From contig JABDDU010000014.1 in assembly GCA_013287435.1 (NCBI GenBank), positions 1 through 36,716 of the forward strand: a stretch of DNA of 36,716 nucleotides. The letters are read 5' to 3'. The notes beneath the pieces were generated by a model that was not told the DNA's origin, did not search any database, and saw nothing but the letters and a program-made list of their open reading frames with translations. The stretch's first letter is position 1, and each line of letters starts with the position of its first letter. Below are positions 1-7,489 of the stretch, in pieces. The DNA comes from Verrucomicrobiota bacterium. GTDB taxonomy: Bacteria; Pseudomonadota; Gammaproteobacteria; Coxiellales; Coxiellaceae. A program made the translations under genes and the position numbers.

Positions 1-186
1 ATTTGAAATATAAATTTCTATTTCAAACTATAAAATACATCACTGATCAGAATTTACTGGTTAATATAATTAATCAAGAACAACAAAAAAATAATATTTG
101 ATAAACCTTGTGTTTATAAAAATATACATATACCATAATTACATGGAGTTATATAAATCTCGTATCTACTAGAAGGGACACTAGAC
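1..186 (+). promoter_or_regulatory. AT-rich leader upstream of parA
   Basis: This non-coding stretch is strongly AT-rich. It opens with a 9-bp inverted repeat (TTTGAAATA at 2-10 and TATTTCAAA at 19-27, 8-base spacer). Such a site could be an operator for the ParA N-terminal DNA-binding region or part of a partition or replication site, but this is inference. A GAAGGG ribosome-binding site lies about 9 bases before the parA ATG. I could not find a convincing -35/-10 pair. Confidence 0.35.
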
Positions 187-1173
187 ATGCAGCCTAAAAT
201 GCTTACCTTAGAAGCTTGCGACTATCTCGGCGTATCGTTGCCAGCCTTACATAAACAATTAAAAACAAATAAGCTCGTCTATGAAAAAAGCCAGAACAAA
301 ATTTATTTCGAACATAAAACAGCGAAGGAAATTTTCAAGCTGAAATTTACTCCGTCGTGCTGGAGTTGGCAAAATTTGAAGGGTGGGGTGGGTAAAACCC
401 ATTTATCTTTCGCGGCTGCCGTTCGTTTGGCTTTATATGGAGCGAAGGTTGCTATCATTGATATTGATCAACAGGGTAATGCGACTCAAGCCTGTGGTAT
501 CGACGCCGGCGATAAACCCGCACTGATTGATATCATTACTGATAAATTAAATATCGAAGAATGCATGGTTCCTGTGATCGAAGGTTTGGATATTTTGCCA
601 AGTCGAATTGAAAATGCGGTACTAGATAATATCTTTGCCATTAATTCACTGCCGGTAGATAAAGAATTAAAAAAACGGGTTGATCGTTTAAAAAATTTTT
701 ACGATTTTATTTTTATTGATTGTCCGCCGTCGCTCGGTCAAACAGTATCATCAGCAGCGCTCGCAGCCGATCATATTGTTGTTCCCATTGATCCGGAAAA
801 ATTTTCATTGTCTGGCTTGAGTATCACTTTAAAAGAATTAGAAAGAAGTATTGCTGAAAAATTTGATGTAAAACTCGATATTAAAATTGTGTTTAATAAG
901 TTTGATGCACGTACAAACCTTTCATCAACGATATTACAAGCGCTCTACACAGATCCTGATTATCAAAAAAGATTATTTAAAACATTTATTCGCACCAGTC
1001 AAGAATTACCAAACTCTGTTGCCAATGGTAAATCTATTTTTGATTCACTGAAAAACACAACAGCAAAAGAAGACATTGATCTTTTAACACGTGAAATTAT
1101 TGCCATTTCAAAATCACAAGAAAACACTCAAGAAAAGCTAGCAAAGGAATATGAGGAAGCCGCATCTGTATAG
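187..1173 (+). CDS. parA: ParA-family partition ATPase with N-terminal DNA-binding region
   Basis: This is a deviant Walker A ATPase of the ParA/SopA type, which positions plasmids or chromosome origins by ATP-dependent binding to nucleoid DNA. The deviant P-loop KGGVGKT is at residues 65-71, the A' motif IDIDQQGNAT at 91-100 and Walker B FIFIDCPP at 174-181. The first ~50 residues look like a small helix-turn-helix or MerR-like reader (LTLEACDYLGVSLPALHKQL), as in type Ia ParA proteins that repress their own operon. At 328 residues it is slightly short for that class, because the linker to the ATPase domain is brief. The next gene starts 19 bases downstream, so the two are probably one operon. 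No canonical ParB with a ParB/Srx domain follows. The family call is secure; whether it serves a plasmid or an integrated element cannot be told from this window. Confidence 0.93.
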   Translation: MQPKMLTLEACDYLGVSLPALHKQLKTNKLVYEKSQNKIYFEHKTAKEIFKLKFTPSCWSWQNLKGGVGKTHLSFAAAVRLALYGAKVAIIDIDQQGNATQACGIDAGDKPALIDIITDKLNIEECMVPVIEGLDILPSRIENAVLDNIFAINSLPVDKELKKRVDRLKNFYDFIFIDCPPSLGQTVSSAALAADHIVVPIDPEKFSLSGLSITLKELERSIAEKFDVKLDIKIVFNKFDARTNLSSTILQALYTDPDYQKRLFKTFIRTSQELPNSVANGKSIFDSLKNTTAKEDIDLLTREIIAISKSQENTQEKLAKEYEEAASV

Positions 1174-1192
1174 GGGCTACTAGGGAGTTATC

Positions 1193-2485
1193 ATGCCACG
1201 TATTGACGATTTTACTGTCAACAAAAAGGTTTTTAAGAAAAAAGAATACCGTAGTTGGGACGGTAATTTAATTGAAACCTTGAAAATAAAAAGCGATACA
1301 GAGCTTCCAGTAAAAACATCTGCAGAGTCCGCTGCCGTGATTCCAGTCGTTGAAGAAAAAACCATAACAACATCAGAAGAACCCATTAACCCAATATCAC
1401 AAAGAGTTCAATTAGGGTTCAATAAGGGTTCCACTGTGGTTCAAATAGAGTCCAATAAGGGTTCAAATAGGGTTCAATTAGGGTTCAATAAGGGTTCAAA
1501 TGAGGTTCAATTAGAGTCCAATCAAGGTTCAATTAGGGTTCAAGAAAATAGTGAATTAGGGTTCATCACTGACAGAAATTTAATATATAAAACAATGCAA
1601 AAATTAAGTGGTAATGAAAAAAAGATTTTCTTTTTTTCAATTAATTTATGCGCACAAAAGGGTGGTGTATCAACCGGTGAAATCAATGGAAATGAATTCA
1701 CTAAAATCATCGGAACTACGCGAAACGGCCGAGAAACAGCGTTAAAACGGCTATGCAAACGAGGGTTAATACAACGTGAAAAAATACGTCGTGGTGTTGG
1801 TGGCGCAATCAGTATTATGACGAGTGAATTAATAAAAACAGATGCGTTAAATTATTTAAACACCAACTTAGCTGGAGAAGAATTACTGACTAATTTAGGT
1901 ACAAATAGGGTTCCATTAGAGTTCAACAATCCTCTATATAGTAGTAGTAGTATTATTATAAATAAAAATACTACTACTAACGCGAACCCTAAAAATTTAT
2001 CAGAAGAATGGGCAGCGATTGATTTTTCAGCTTTAGAGCATATTAGTTTTTCAGCAACACAACTTCGACAATTGGTTGATAAAAATATTCCAGACGCAGT
2101 TCAAGAATCCATTAATCATTTTGCTTATGAGCTTGAACATAACCCTGATAAATACAAAGCACCACTGAATGTGTTGATGGGTGTTTTACGAAAAGGAAAC
2201 ACTTGGACCGCCCCAAAAGGATATGAATCGCCAAAAGATAAGGCATTACGTGAATATACCGAAAGAAAAAAAGCCGAAGTAGAAAAACGAAACCAAATGA
2301 TCAGCGATCTTATGGAAGCTGAATTCTCAAATTGGCAGGCCACATTAACCGACGAGGAGACAAAAAATATTATTCCAGATCATGTTCGAAACTCACGTCT
2401 TTTACCCGCCATCACCAGTTCTTTAAAAACCCATTTCAAAGAACATATTTTGATTCCGAGATTGAAGGAAGAGGGGGTTTATTAA
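1193..2485 (+). CDS. Plasmid replication/partition-type DNA-binding protein with internal 11-residue repeats
   Basis: I do not recognise a named family with certainty. The 430-residue protein has a basic N-terminus ([19 protein letters not shown]). Residues 71-124 form an imperfect 11-residue repeat of the type [12 protein letters not shown] region at about 126-210 resembles a winged helix ([20 protein letters not shown], then [10 protein letters not shown]). The C-terminal region is charged and helical, with a [15 protein letters not shown] stretch at 324-338. Its place directly after parA suggests the ParB or replication-initiator partner. An AGGGAG ribosome-binding site precedes the ATG. 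The repeat is encoded by thirteen abutting 11-bp DNA units, so the gene may also carry a DNA site in cis. Function beyond DNA binding is inference. Confidence 0.7.
   Translation: MPRIDDFTVNKKVFKKKEYRSWDGNLIETLKIKSDTELPVKTSAESAAVIPVVEEKTITTSEEPINPISQRVQLGFNKGSTVVQIESNKGSNRVQLGFNKGSNEVQLESNQGSIRVQENSELGFITDRNLIYKTMQKLSGNEKKIFFFSINLCAQKGGVSTGEINGNEFTKIIGTTRNGRETALKRLCKRGLIQREKIRRGVGGAISIMTSELIKTDALNYLNTNLAGEELLTNLGTNRVPLEFNNPLYSSSSIIINKNTTTNANPKNLSEEWAAIDFSALEHISFSATQLRQLVDKNIPDAVQESINHFAYELEHNPDKYKAPLNVLMGVLRKGNTWTAPKGYESPKDKALREYTERKKAEVEKRNQMISDLMEAEFSNWQATLTDEETKNIIPDHVRNSRLLPAITSSLKTHFKEHILIPRLKEEGVY
1405..1547 (+). repeat. Thirteen tandem 11-bp iterons inside the coding sequence
   Basis: Thirteen units of exactly 11 bp lie end to end, with consensus GGTTCAA(T/A)(T/A)AG. 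They begin at 1405, 1416, 1427, 1438, 1449, 1460, 1471, 1482, 1493, 1504, 1515, 1526 and 1537. The third and thirteenth units are the most diverged. Because 11 is not a multiple of 3, the reading frame returns every 33 bp, giving an 11-residue protein repeat. The spacing is close to one helical turn, so every unit faces the same side of the DNA. ParR centromeres such as R1 parC are also arrays of 11-bp repeats. An iteron or centromere role is inferred. Confidence 0.9.
1898..1930 (+). repeat. Second block of three 11-bp iterons
   Basis: Three more abutting units of the same motif lie at 1898-1908 (GGTACAAATAG), 1909-1919 (GGTTCCATTAG) and 1920-1930 (AGTTCAACAAT). They encode another copy of the protein repeat (RVPLEFNN). 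They sit about 350 bp after the main array in the same gene, immediately before a hairpin. Confidence 0.75.
1942..1979 (+). repeat. 13-bp-arm inverted repeat (hairpin) within the coding sequence
   Basis: A perfect 13-bp inverted repeat (TAGTAGTAGTATT at 1942-1954, AATACTACTACTA at 1967-1979) surrounds a 12-base all-AT loop. It encodes a serine, isoleucine and threonine-rich linker. No T-run follows and it is inside an open frame, so a terminator is unlikely. Together with the adjacent iterons it resembles an AT-rich origin or centromere element (inference). Confidence 0.7.
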
Positions 2486-2514
2486 AAAATATACCTGCCC
2501 CATGCACCCTGCAA

Positions 2515-3660
2515 ACGGGTAGCGCATTGCGATCCCTTCTAGATTTAGCGCCTAAAAAAGCGAAAAAAATAAATGCTGATGGTAGTGAAGTTGACGTTTT
2601 TTTAGATCAAATACAAGTGGGTGATCTTTTAAAAGTAAGACCCGGTGAAAAAATTCCCATCGATGGAATAATAGTAGAAGGGTAAGCTCTATCGGAATTA
2701 ACGCTTGTGGAGAGGAAGGCTCTGGCGCAACAGCTTTGGCTAGTGCGCGAAACCACGCCTCATTGAAGAAAGAACTCAACATCGAACAAGTTTATGGGTA
2801 ACTTTAGATAAGTTTGAGTAAGTTTGAAGGAGCGGCATAGCACAATCGACGAATCCATGATTACAGGTGAATCCATTCCAGTTGAAAAAACAATCCATGA
2901 TAGGGTGATAGGCAGCACCATTAATTTATCCGGTAGTTTTGTGATGCGTGTTCTGCGTGTTGGCAATGACACACTGCTTTCACAAATTGTTGCAGAAGTA
3001 TCTGAAGCGCAACGTTCACGTGCACCTATTCAAAAATTAGCAGATTCAATCTCCCGTATTTTTATTCCAATTATTCTTGTTATTGCAGTCATTACTTTTT
3101 TGATGTGGAGTATTGTTGGGCCTACGCCTGCCATGGTATACGGTTTAATTTCTGCTGTTTCTGTATTAATTATTGCTTGTCCTTGCGCATTGGGTTTGGC
3201 AACGCCCATGTCAATTACGGTGGGGATAGGGCGTGGCGCACAAGCAGGAATTCTGATTAAAAACGCAGAACATTTAGAACGTTTTGAGAAAGTTAATCTG
3301 CTTATGGTTGACAAAACCGGAACCTTAACGATAGGAAAACCCGTATTAAAATCCATTATTGCTGCGCCAGCATTCCATGAAAATGATATTTTATTATTGG
3401 CTGGCAGTTTAGAAAATAATAGTGAACATCCCCTAGCAAATACTATTATTCGTGCAGCAAAAGAGTGAAATCTTGCATTACTTCCTGTGTCAGACTTTTT
3501 TGCTGATATTGGAAAAGGTGTGCAAGGAATTATAAATAATAAAAAAATAGCGCTAGGCAATGCAACATTATTAAACCCAATGATGGGTGCCTTGGCCATG
3601 AGCTTGAGTTCAATTTCAGTGATTGGAAACGCATTGAGATTACGAAGTGTAAAGTTTTAA
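2515..3660 (+). pseudogene. copA: Degraded copper-type P1B ATPase (CopA remnant)
   Basis: Pieces of a Cu+-exporting P-type ATPase survive in order. The first, about 2515-2682, is the actuator-domain region ([28 protein letters not shown]). After an insertion, 2836-3468 carries ITGES, the CPC metal-site helix (ACPCALGLATP), the phosphorylation motif DKTGT and SEHPLA. A TGA at 3466-3468 interrupts the frame. The same frame continues (DFFADIGKGVQGIINN) to about 3576, then jumps to the normal C-terminal end of the family (MSLSSISVIGNALRLRSVKF), ending at TAA 3658-3660. Missing are the metal-binding N-terminus, the first membrane helices and the GDGxND hinge region. The gene cannot make a working pump. 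Its left edge abuts the parA module, so the two were probably joined by recombination. The 87 bases after it (3661-3747) hold nothing I recognise. Confidence 0.9.
2683..2835 (+). other. Foreign ~150-bp insert splitting the copA remnant
   Basis: ATPase homology stops at IIVEG (2682) and resumes at HSTIDES (2836), which are adjacent in intact family members, so about 153 bp is inserted. The insert contains an open stretch at about 2691-2801 that translates to INACGEEGSGATALASAR and further residues, ending LNIEQVYG then stop. It looks coding, but I do not recognise it. Near the right end the 9-mer TAAGTTTGA occurs twice (2809-2817, 2819-2827). GAAGG flanks both sides and might be a target duplication. 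There are no clear terminal inverted repeats. Confidence 0.55.
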
Positions 3661-3747
3661 GAGTGGTAGGCGTTGTATTGGAAAAAATATTATCGATGTC
3701 ACTTCCTTTTTCAGTTTAGAAATTAAAATCTAGGAATTTTTAGTGAC

Positions 3748-4560
3748 TCATGCGTCAGCGCTGATCGCGAGCGGTATATCATTTTTATTGATGAATAAAA
3801 AATCTTCTCGTGTATAAGAAAAAGGTAATATGCTTTTTTGCGGAAGCACATAAACATCATACCCAAGATCACGATATTTTTTCATTATTTTAATCATAAA
3901 ATCATCAGAAAGTAATTCTCCTGCGACTTCCTTATTTTTACGAAAAAAATCTTTATGATTTTTGTAAAATGGATATGCCGTTAATGGAATATTTTTATAC
4001 TGCGCATCAAATTTCCTGCCAAAATCGTTTGAAACAAATCTACCTTTTTTAGATAGATTTGGAATATCGCCAACCAAAAAAACTCCATGGGGTGATAATA
4101 ATGAAACACCTTGTTCGATGAACTTTTTTGGCACTCCACTATAATGCAAGACTGAGTATGCGATTATCCTATCAAATTTTTCATTTCCCAAGTTCATTTT
4201 TTTAAAATCATGAGGAAATGTTCCAGAAATCAATCTAACTACATTTTTATTTTTTTGGTAAATTTTCTGTTTTTTGATGGTATTTATTACTTCTGGAATA
4301 TCAATCAATGTGAGATGAAAATTATTATTAGCCGCCAGTTTGATTAAATTTTCCAGGATATATCCACAACCACAACCAATGTCTAAAATGTTATGGTTTT
4401 TTTTTAATCCTATTTTTGATTTAACTTCAGACCAAATATATTTTTCCTTATTTTTAAAAACATAAGGTCTCCCAGACGCCAGCATCCCTGTTTTTTTAGG
4501 ATTCGTATTTTTTACAAGATTTGCATAAATCCTATTTGACTTACGTTGTATGATATCCAT
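3748..4560 (-). CDS. Class I SAM-dependent methyltransferase
   Basis: The 270-residue protein has the SAM-binding motif ILDIGCGCGYILENL near residue 55. It then has an acidic motif II (LTLIDIP) and a post-I/IV region (FDRIIAYSVLHYSG), the usual order of a Rossmann-like class I methyltransferase. The ATG at 4560 was chosen because the open frame further upstream overlaps the preceding acyltransferase gene and loses the family pattern. The start lies 31 bases after that gene's stop, so they are probably co-transcribed. In this setting the likely substrate is a sugar or sugar nucleotide of the surface glycan, but the sequence does not identify it. It is the last gene before the copA remnant. Confidence 0.8.
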   Translation of the reverse strand: MDIIQRKSNRIYANLVKNTNPKKTGMLASGRPYVFKNKEKYIWSEVKSKIGLKKNHNILDIGCGCGYILENLIKLAANNNFHLTLIDIPEVINTIKKQKIYQKNKNVVRLISGTFPHDFKKMNLGNEKFDRIIAYSVLHYSGVPKKFIEQGVSLLSPHGVFLVGDIPNLSKKGRFVSNDFGRKFDAQYKNIPLTAYPFYKNHKDFFRKNKEVAGELLSDDFMIKIMKKYRDLGYDVYVLPQKSILPFSYTREDFLFINKNDIPLAISADA

Positions 4561-4591
4561 TTTTATTTTCAGCCTTGTTGCTTGCAGCGAA

Positions 4592-5686
4592 CTAGAATAT
4601 ATATTGTAAACCGCAAAATGTATGTGTCGCAAAACCTTCTTTAAAATGCGCAATCGATAATTCTTTCTCAGAAACTTGAGCGTCCCCGCCGGGATAAGGT
4701 CGTGATCCAATTTTATACCACAAGACATTTCTTTTTTTAAATTCGATAATGGCGTGATATTGACATAAATGACCCAACGGATTATCGAACAAAGCTCGAT
4801 CATACGCACCTACAGAATAAACAGCTTCTGTTTTTGTGTATTGATAAAAACCGCCACCCACCATTTCGTTATTTTTATCGCGCAATACAATTAAAAGCGC
4901 CTCGTCATTTTTTATCATATCTGCTTGGGCACGCCAGGTATCATCGCTTCGTGTTTTTCTTCCTGAAACAACCAGATGAAAATAACGAAATTCATTCATA
5001 ATCTCATATAGCTCAAGAACACGACTATCTACAATAAAAACTGACCATAATTTTTCGGCTGAACTTATTAGGCTTTTGTAACTTTTTCTAAATTGAGATT
5101 TTATTTTCTCCAGTGATGCTGATAAATCAACATAAAGCATAAAATAGGGGCGAGGTCTTGCGTGAGATATCAATATCGCCGTTTCCCAAGCAGTTAACCC
5201 TAATCTTCCTTGAAAGGGTATGACCGGGTTTTTTAATGAAAATAATTTAAGGTCGACAACACACTCATAAATTATTTTCCATATTTTTCGAGCGATGACA
5301 TCCGCCGATTTTTCTGAAAATTCTTTAACAAAAATCGGTGGCAGCAATCCCTGTTCAAAACTACACAAGGTGGTTGTTTTGTCAACAGAAGTAAACGACA
5401 TTGGTAATATTCCGATATACTTATTATCACTTTTCATTGAATTATCGGAAATTAAAATAATAGACGAATCCATACAGCTAACGCCTGAAGATTCAACATA
5501 TAATTTTTGATAATTCAGCATTGAATGCGTATAAGAAACCGAACTAAATTCACATCTATTTAAAACAATATCCCAAACACTGGAGTAACCATTTGCGGAT
5601 ACAAACCCAACTCCAACAGAACTAAGTAAGCGATGAAATTTTTCAATCATGCTTATTTTGTTTTCATTTTTTAATGATAGTAGCAC
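4592..5686 (-). CDS. FemAB/GNAT-like acyltransferase
   Basis: The 364-residue protein resembles the FemAB-like (GNAT fold) N-acyltransferases common in glycan clusters. Its middle part has LSASLEKIKSQFRKSYKSLI, a typical family segment. The C-terminal half has the acetyltransferase core (ALLIVLRDKNNEMVGGGFYQ, then YSVGAYDRALFDNPLGHL) and ends with GSRPYPGGD. The family usually transfers an acyl or aminoacyl group to an amino group. In this locus an amino sugar is a reasonable acceptor (inference). The GTG at 5686 has AGG about 8 bases upstream. An ATG at 5650 is an alternative with no visible ribosome-binding site. It leads a two-gene operon with the methyltransferase and is divergent from the aldo/keto reductase operon. 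Confidence 0.75.
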   Translation of the reverse strand: MLLSLKNENKISMIEKFHRLLSSVGVGFVSANGYSSVWDIVLNRCEFSSVSYTHSMLNYQKLYVESSGVSCMDSSIILISDNSMKSDNKYIGILPMSFTSVDKTTTLCSFEQGLLPPIFVKEFSEKSADVIARKIWKIIYECVVDLKLFSLKNPVIPFQGRLGLTAWETAILISHARPRPYFMLYVDLSASLEKIKSQFRKSYKSLISSAEKLWSVFIVDSRVLELYEIMNEFRYFHLVVSGRKTRSDDTWRAQADMIKNDEALLIVLRDKNNEMVGGGFYQYTKTEAVYSVGAYDRALFDNPLGHLCQYHAIIEFKKRNVLWYKIGSRPYPGGDAQVSEKELSIAHFKEGFATHTFCGLQYIF

Positions 5687-5719
5687 AACAGCAACCTGAA
5701 ATATGAACCCTTGTTTATC

Positions 5720-5747
5720 AGTCTAGCCAAAAAATAATTAAAAACAA
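5720..5747 (-). promoter_or_regulatory. Candidate sigma70 promoter for the FemAB-like operon
   Basis: On the minus strand TTGTTT (5747-5742) and TAGACT (5725-5720) are separated by 16 bases, in the 145-bp gap between divergent genes. The predicted transcription start lies about 27 bases before the GTG at 5686. Both boxes are imperfect matches. Confidence 0.4.
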
Positions 5748-5831
5748 GGTAAAATTCCTCATTAAATATACAAACCACCATTCTAATTCGTTATCATAGA
5801 CAAAAAGATAAACCAGTCGGGATAATACACA

Positions 5832-6728
5832 ATGCAACTTGCATTAGGCACAGTTCAATTTGGGTTACCTTACGGAATTACCAATCAAGATAAAACACGG
5901 GTACAAAAATCTGAAGCTGAAAAAATATTGTCTTTTGCCCATCAAAATAATATTCATTTTTTAGACACGGCATCTGCCTATGGTGAGAGCGAAAAAAGAT
6001 TGGGTGAATTGATGAAAAAAATGCCGCAACATCAATTTCATATCATTACTAAAACACAGTCACTTCTAAAAAATAAAATTACAAAACATGATGCCGATAG
6101 TCTTGAAAGTACACTGCAACACTCATTGCAAAAATTGCAACAAACAATGCTTTATGGTCTGATGATTCATGAGGCAGGTGATTTGATGGCGAAAAACAGT
6201 GAATTTTTATTTGAAAAATTACTGTATTTAAAACAAAAAAAATATATTACTAAAATTGGCTGTTCATTTTATCATCCAGAAGATTTATTTCGCATCATAG
6301 AAAAATTTGATCTGGATGTGGTGCAAATCCCTATTAATTTGTTTGATCAACGTTTTATTCATTCTGGTGCCTTGGCATTTCTATATCAAAAAAACATAGA
6401 AGTGCATGTGCGGTCTATTTTTCTTCAGGGTTTGTTGTTATCATCCATCAATAATTTGCTTGCAATAAAAATGGAATGTGCTACCCCTTATCTCAAGAAA
6501 CTGGATGTATTCTGTCAATGCAAAAATATGAGTCGTTTATCAGTGATTATTGCATTTTTAAAAACACTATCCCATTGTCGATTTGTGGTGGGTTTTCAAT
6601 GTGTAACTGAATTACAGGAATTGCTTAAAAATATAAACTTACATAATATTACTGTAAAAATTGATTTTACTGCGCTACAGGTTTTGGATAACAACGTTAT
6701 AAACCCAACACGCTGGCCAAAAAAATGA
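5832..6728 (+). CDS. Aldo/keto reductase family oxidoreductase
   Basis: The 298-residue protein starts with the family signature MQLALGTVQFGLPYGI. It keeps the catalytic set of an NAD(P)H aldo/keto reductase: Asp and Tyr in LDTASAYGESEKRLGE (about residues 45-60), Lys in HIITKTQ and His in YGLMIHEAG. It resembles the branch found in polysaccharide clusters beside SpsF-type proteins. Its stop overlaps the next start as ATGA, so translation is coupled. It probably reduces or oxidises a sugar intermediate made with the two downstream enzymes; the substrate is unknown. Confidence 0.85.
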   Translation: MQLALGTVQFGLPYGITNQDKTRVQKSEAEKILSFAHQNNIHFLDTASAYGESEKRLGELMKKMPQHQFHIITKTQSLLKNKITKHDADSLESTLQHSLQKLQQTMLYGLMIHEAGDLMAKNSEFLFEKLLYLKQKKYITKIGCSFYHPEDLFRIIEKFDLDVVQIPINLFDQRFIHSGALAFLYQKNIEVHVRSIFLQGLLLSSINNLLAIKMECATPYLKKLDVFCQCKNMSRLSVIIAFLKTLSHCRFVVGFQCVTELQELLKNINLHNITVKIDFTALQVLDNNVINPTRWPKK

Positions 6729-7489
6729 TATTAGCGATTTTACAAGCAAGAGTATCTTCTTCTCGTTTGCCGCAAAAAGTCCTAAAACTTATTTTGCAAA
6801 AACCTATGTTGAATCGGCAAATTGAGCGTATTTCTCAATCTAAAAAAATTAACAAATTAATCCTAGCAACCAGCGAACATCCGTCAGATGAACCACTCAT
6901 TGCTTTGGCACAAGAAATGAAGATAGATTGTTATCGCGGATCACTGGATGATGTGCTAACCCGTTATTATTATGCTGCGTTACCATACACACCTTCACAT
7001 GTTGTTCGATTAACGGGCGATTGCCCCGTCATTGATCCGCAACTCATTGATGAACTCATCGAATTTTATATGTGTGGACAATTTGATTACGCAAGATTAG
7101 ATGACAGTTTTCCAGACGGTCTGGATGTTGAAATCCTGTCGTATTCGACTTTAATCAGCGCCTACCATAATGCCATACTCCAATCAGAACGTGAACATGT
7201 AACGCTCTACATTAATTCGCATCCTGATGGTTATCGAATTGGTGTGTTAAAAAACAAAGAAAACCAGGGCGCACTAAGATGGACGGTAGATGAACAAAAA
7301 GATTTTGAGCTCATCACGAAAATTTATGAATCTTTGTATCACCAGAATCCTCATTTTTCACGACAAGATGTTTTAGCGTTTGTGAGAGCCAATCCAAGCT
7401 TACAAACTTACAATACTATATACAAACGAAATGAAGGTTTATTAAAATCGTTAGCAAATGATCGGACAATCAACAGAGTAGCAACATGA
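6725..7489 (+). CDS. SpsF-type cytidylyltransferase (nucleotide-sugar synthetase)
   Basis: The 254-residue protein has the SpsF/CMP-sugar synthetase N-terminus (ILAILQARVSSSRLPQKVL, the nucleotide-binding loop). It then has LILATSEHPSDEPL, the RLTGDCPVIDP metal and substrate motif and the ALRWTVDEQKDFEL segment. These proteins couple CTP to an acidic sugar, and SpsF-like enzymes accompany pseudaminic acid genes in Bacillus-type clusters. ATGA overlaps on both sides join it to the neighbouring reductase and aminotransferase. It could activate pseudaminic acid or another sugar made by this operon. If it does the former, it would back up the frameshifted synthetase at 35643. Confidence 0.82.
   Translation: MILAILQARVSSSRLPQKVLKLILQKPMLNRQIERISQSKKINKLILATSEHPSDEPLIALAQEMKIDCYRGSLDDVLTRYYYAALPYTPSHVVRLTGDCPVIDPQLIDELIEFYMCGQFDYARLDDSFPDGLDVEILSYSTLISAYHNAILQSEREHVTLYINSHPDGYRIGVLKNKENQGALRWTVDEQKDFELITKIYESLYHQNPHFSRQDVLAFVRANPSLQTYNTIYKRNEGLLKSLANDRTINRVAT

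Noticed and set aside
1405-1547. CRISPR array
   Set aside because: The units are 11 bp and abut with no spacers, and no cas genes are near.
1942-1979. Rho-independent terminator
   Set aside because: The stem is AT-rich, no T-run follows it, and it lies in the middle of an open frame.
2332-2514. Upstream part of an open frame leading into the first copA piece
   Set aside because: It is out-of-frame sequence of the repeat-protein gene; ATPase resemblance begins only near 2515.
3030-3599. 189-codon open frame on the minus strand across the copA remnant
   Set aside because: It is antisense to recognisable CopA motifs (CPC, DKTGT) and has no family features of its own.
4561-4809. N-terminal extension of the minus-strand methyltransferase
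   Set aside because: It overlaps the end of the FemAB-like gene in another frame; the ATG at 4560 fits the gene spacing.
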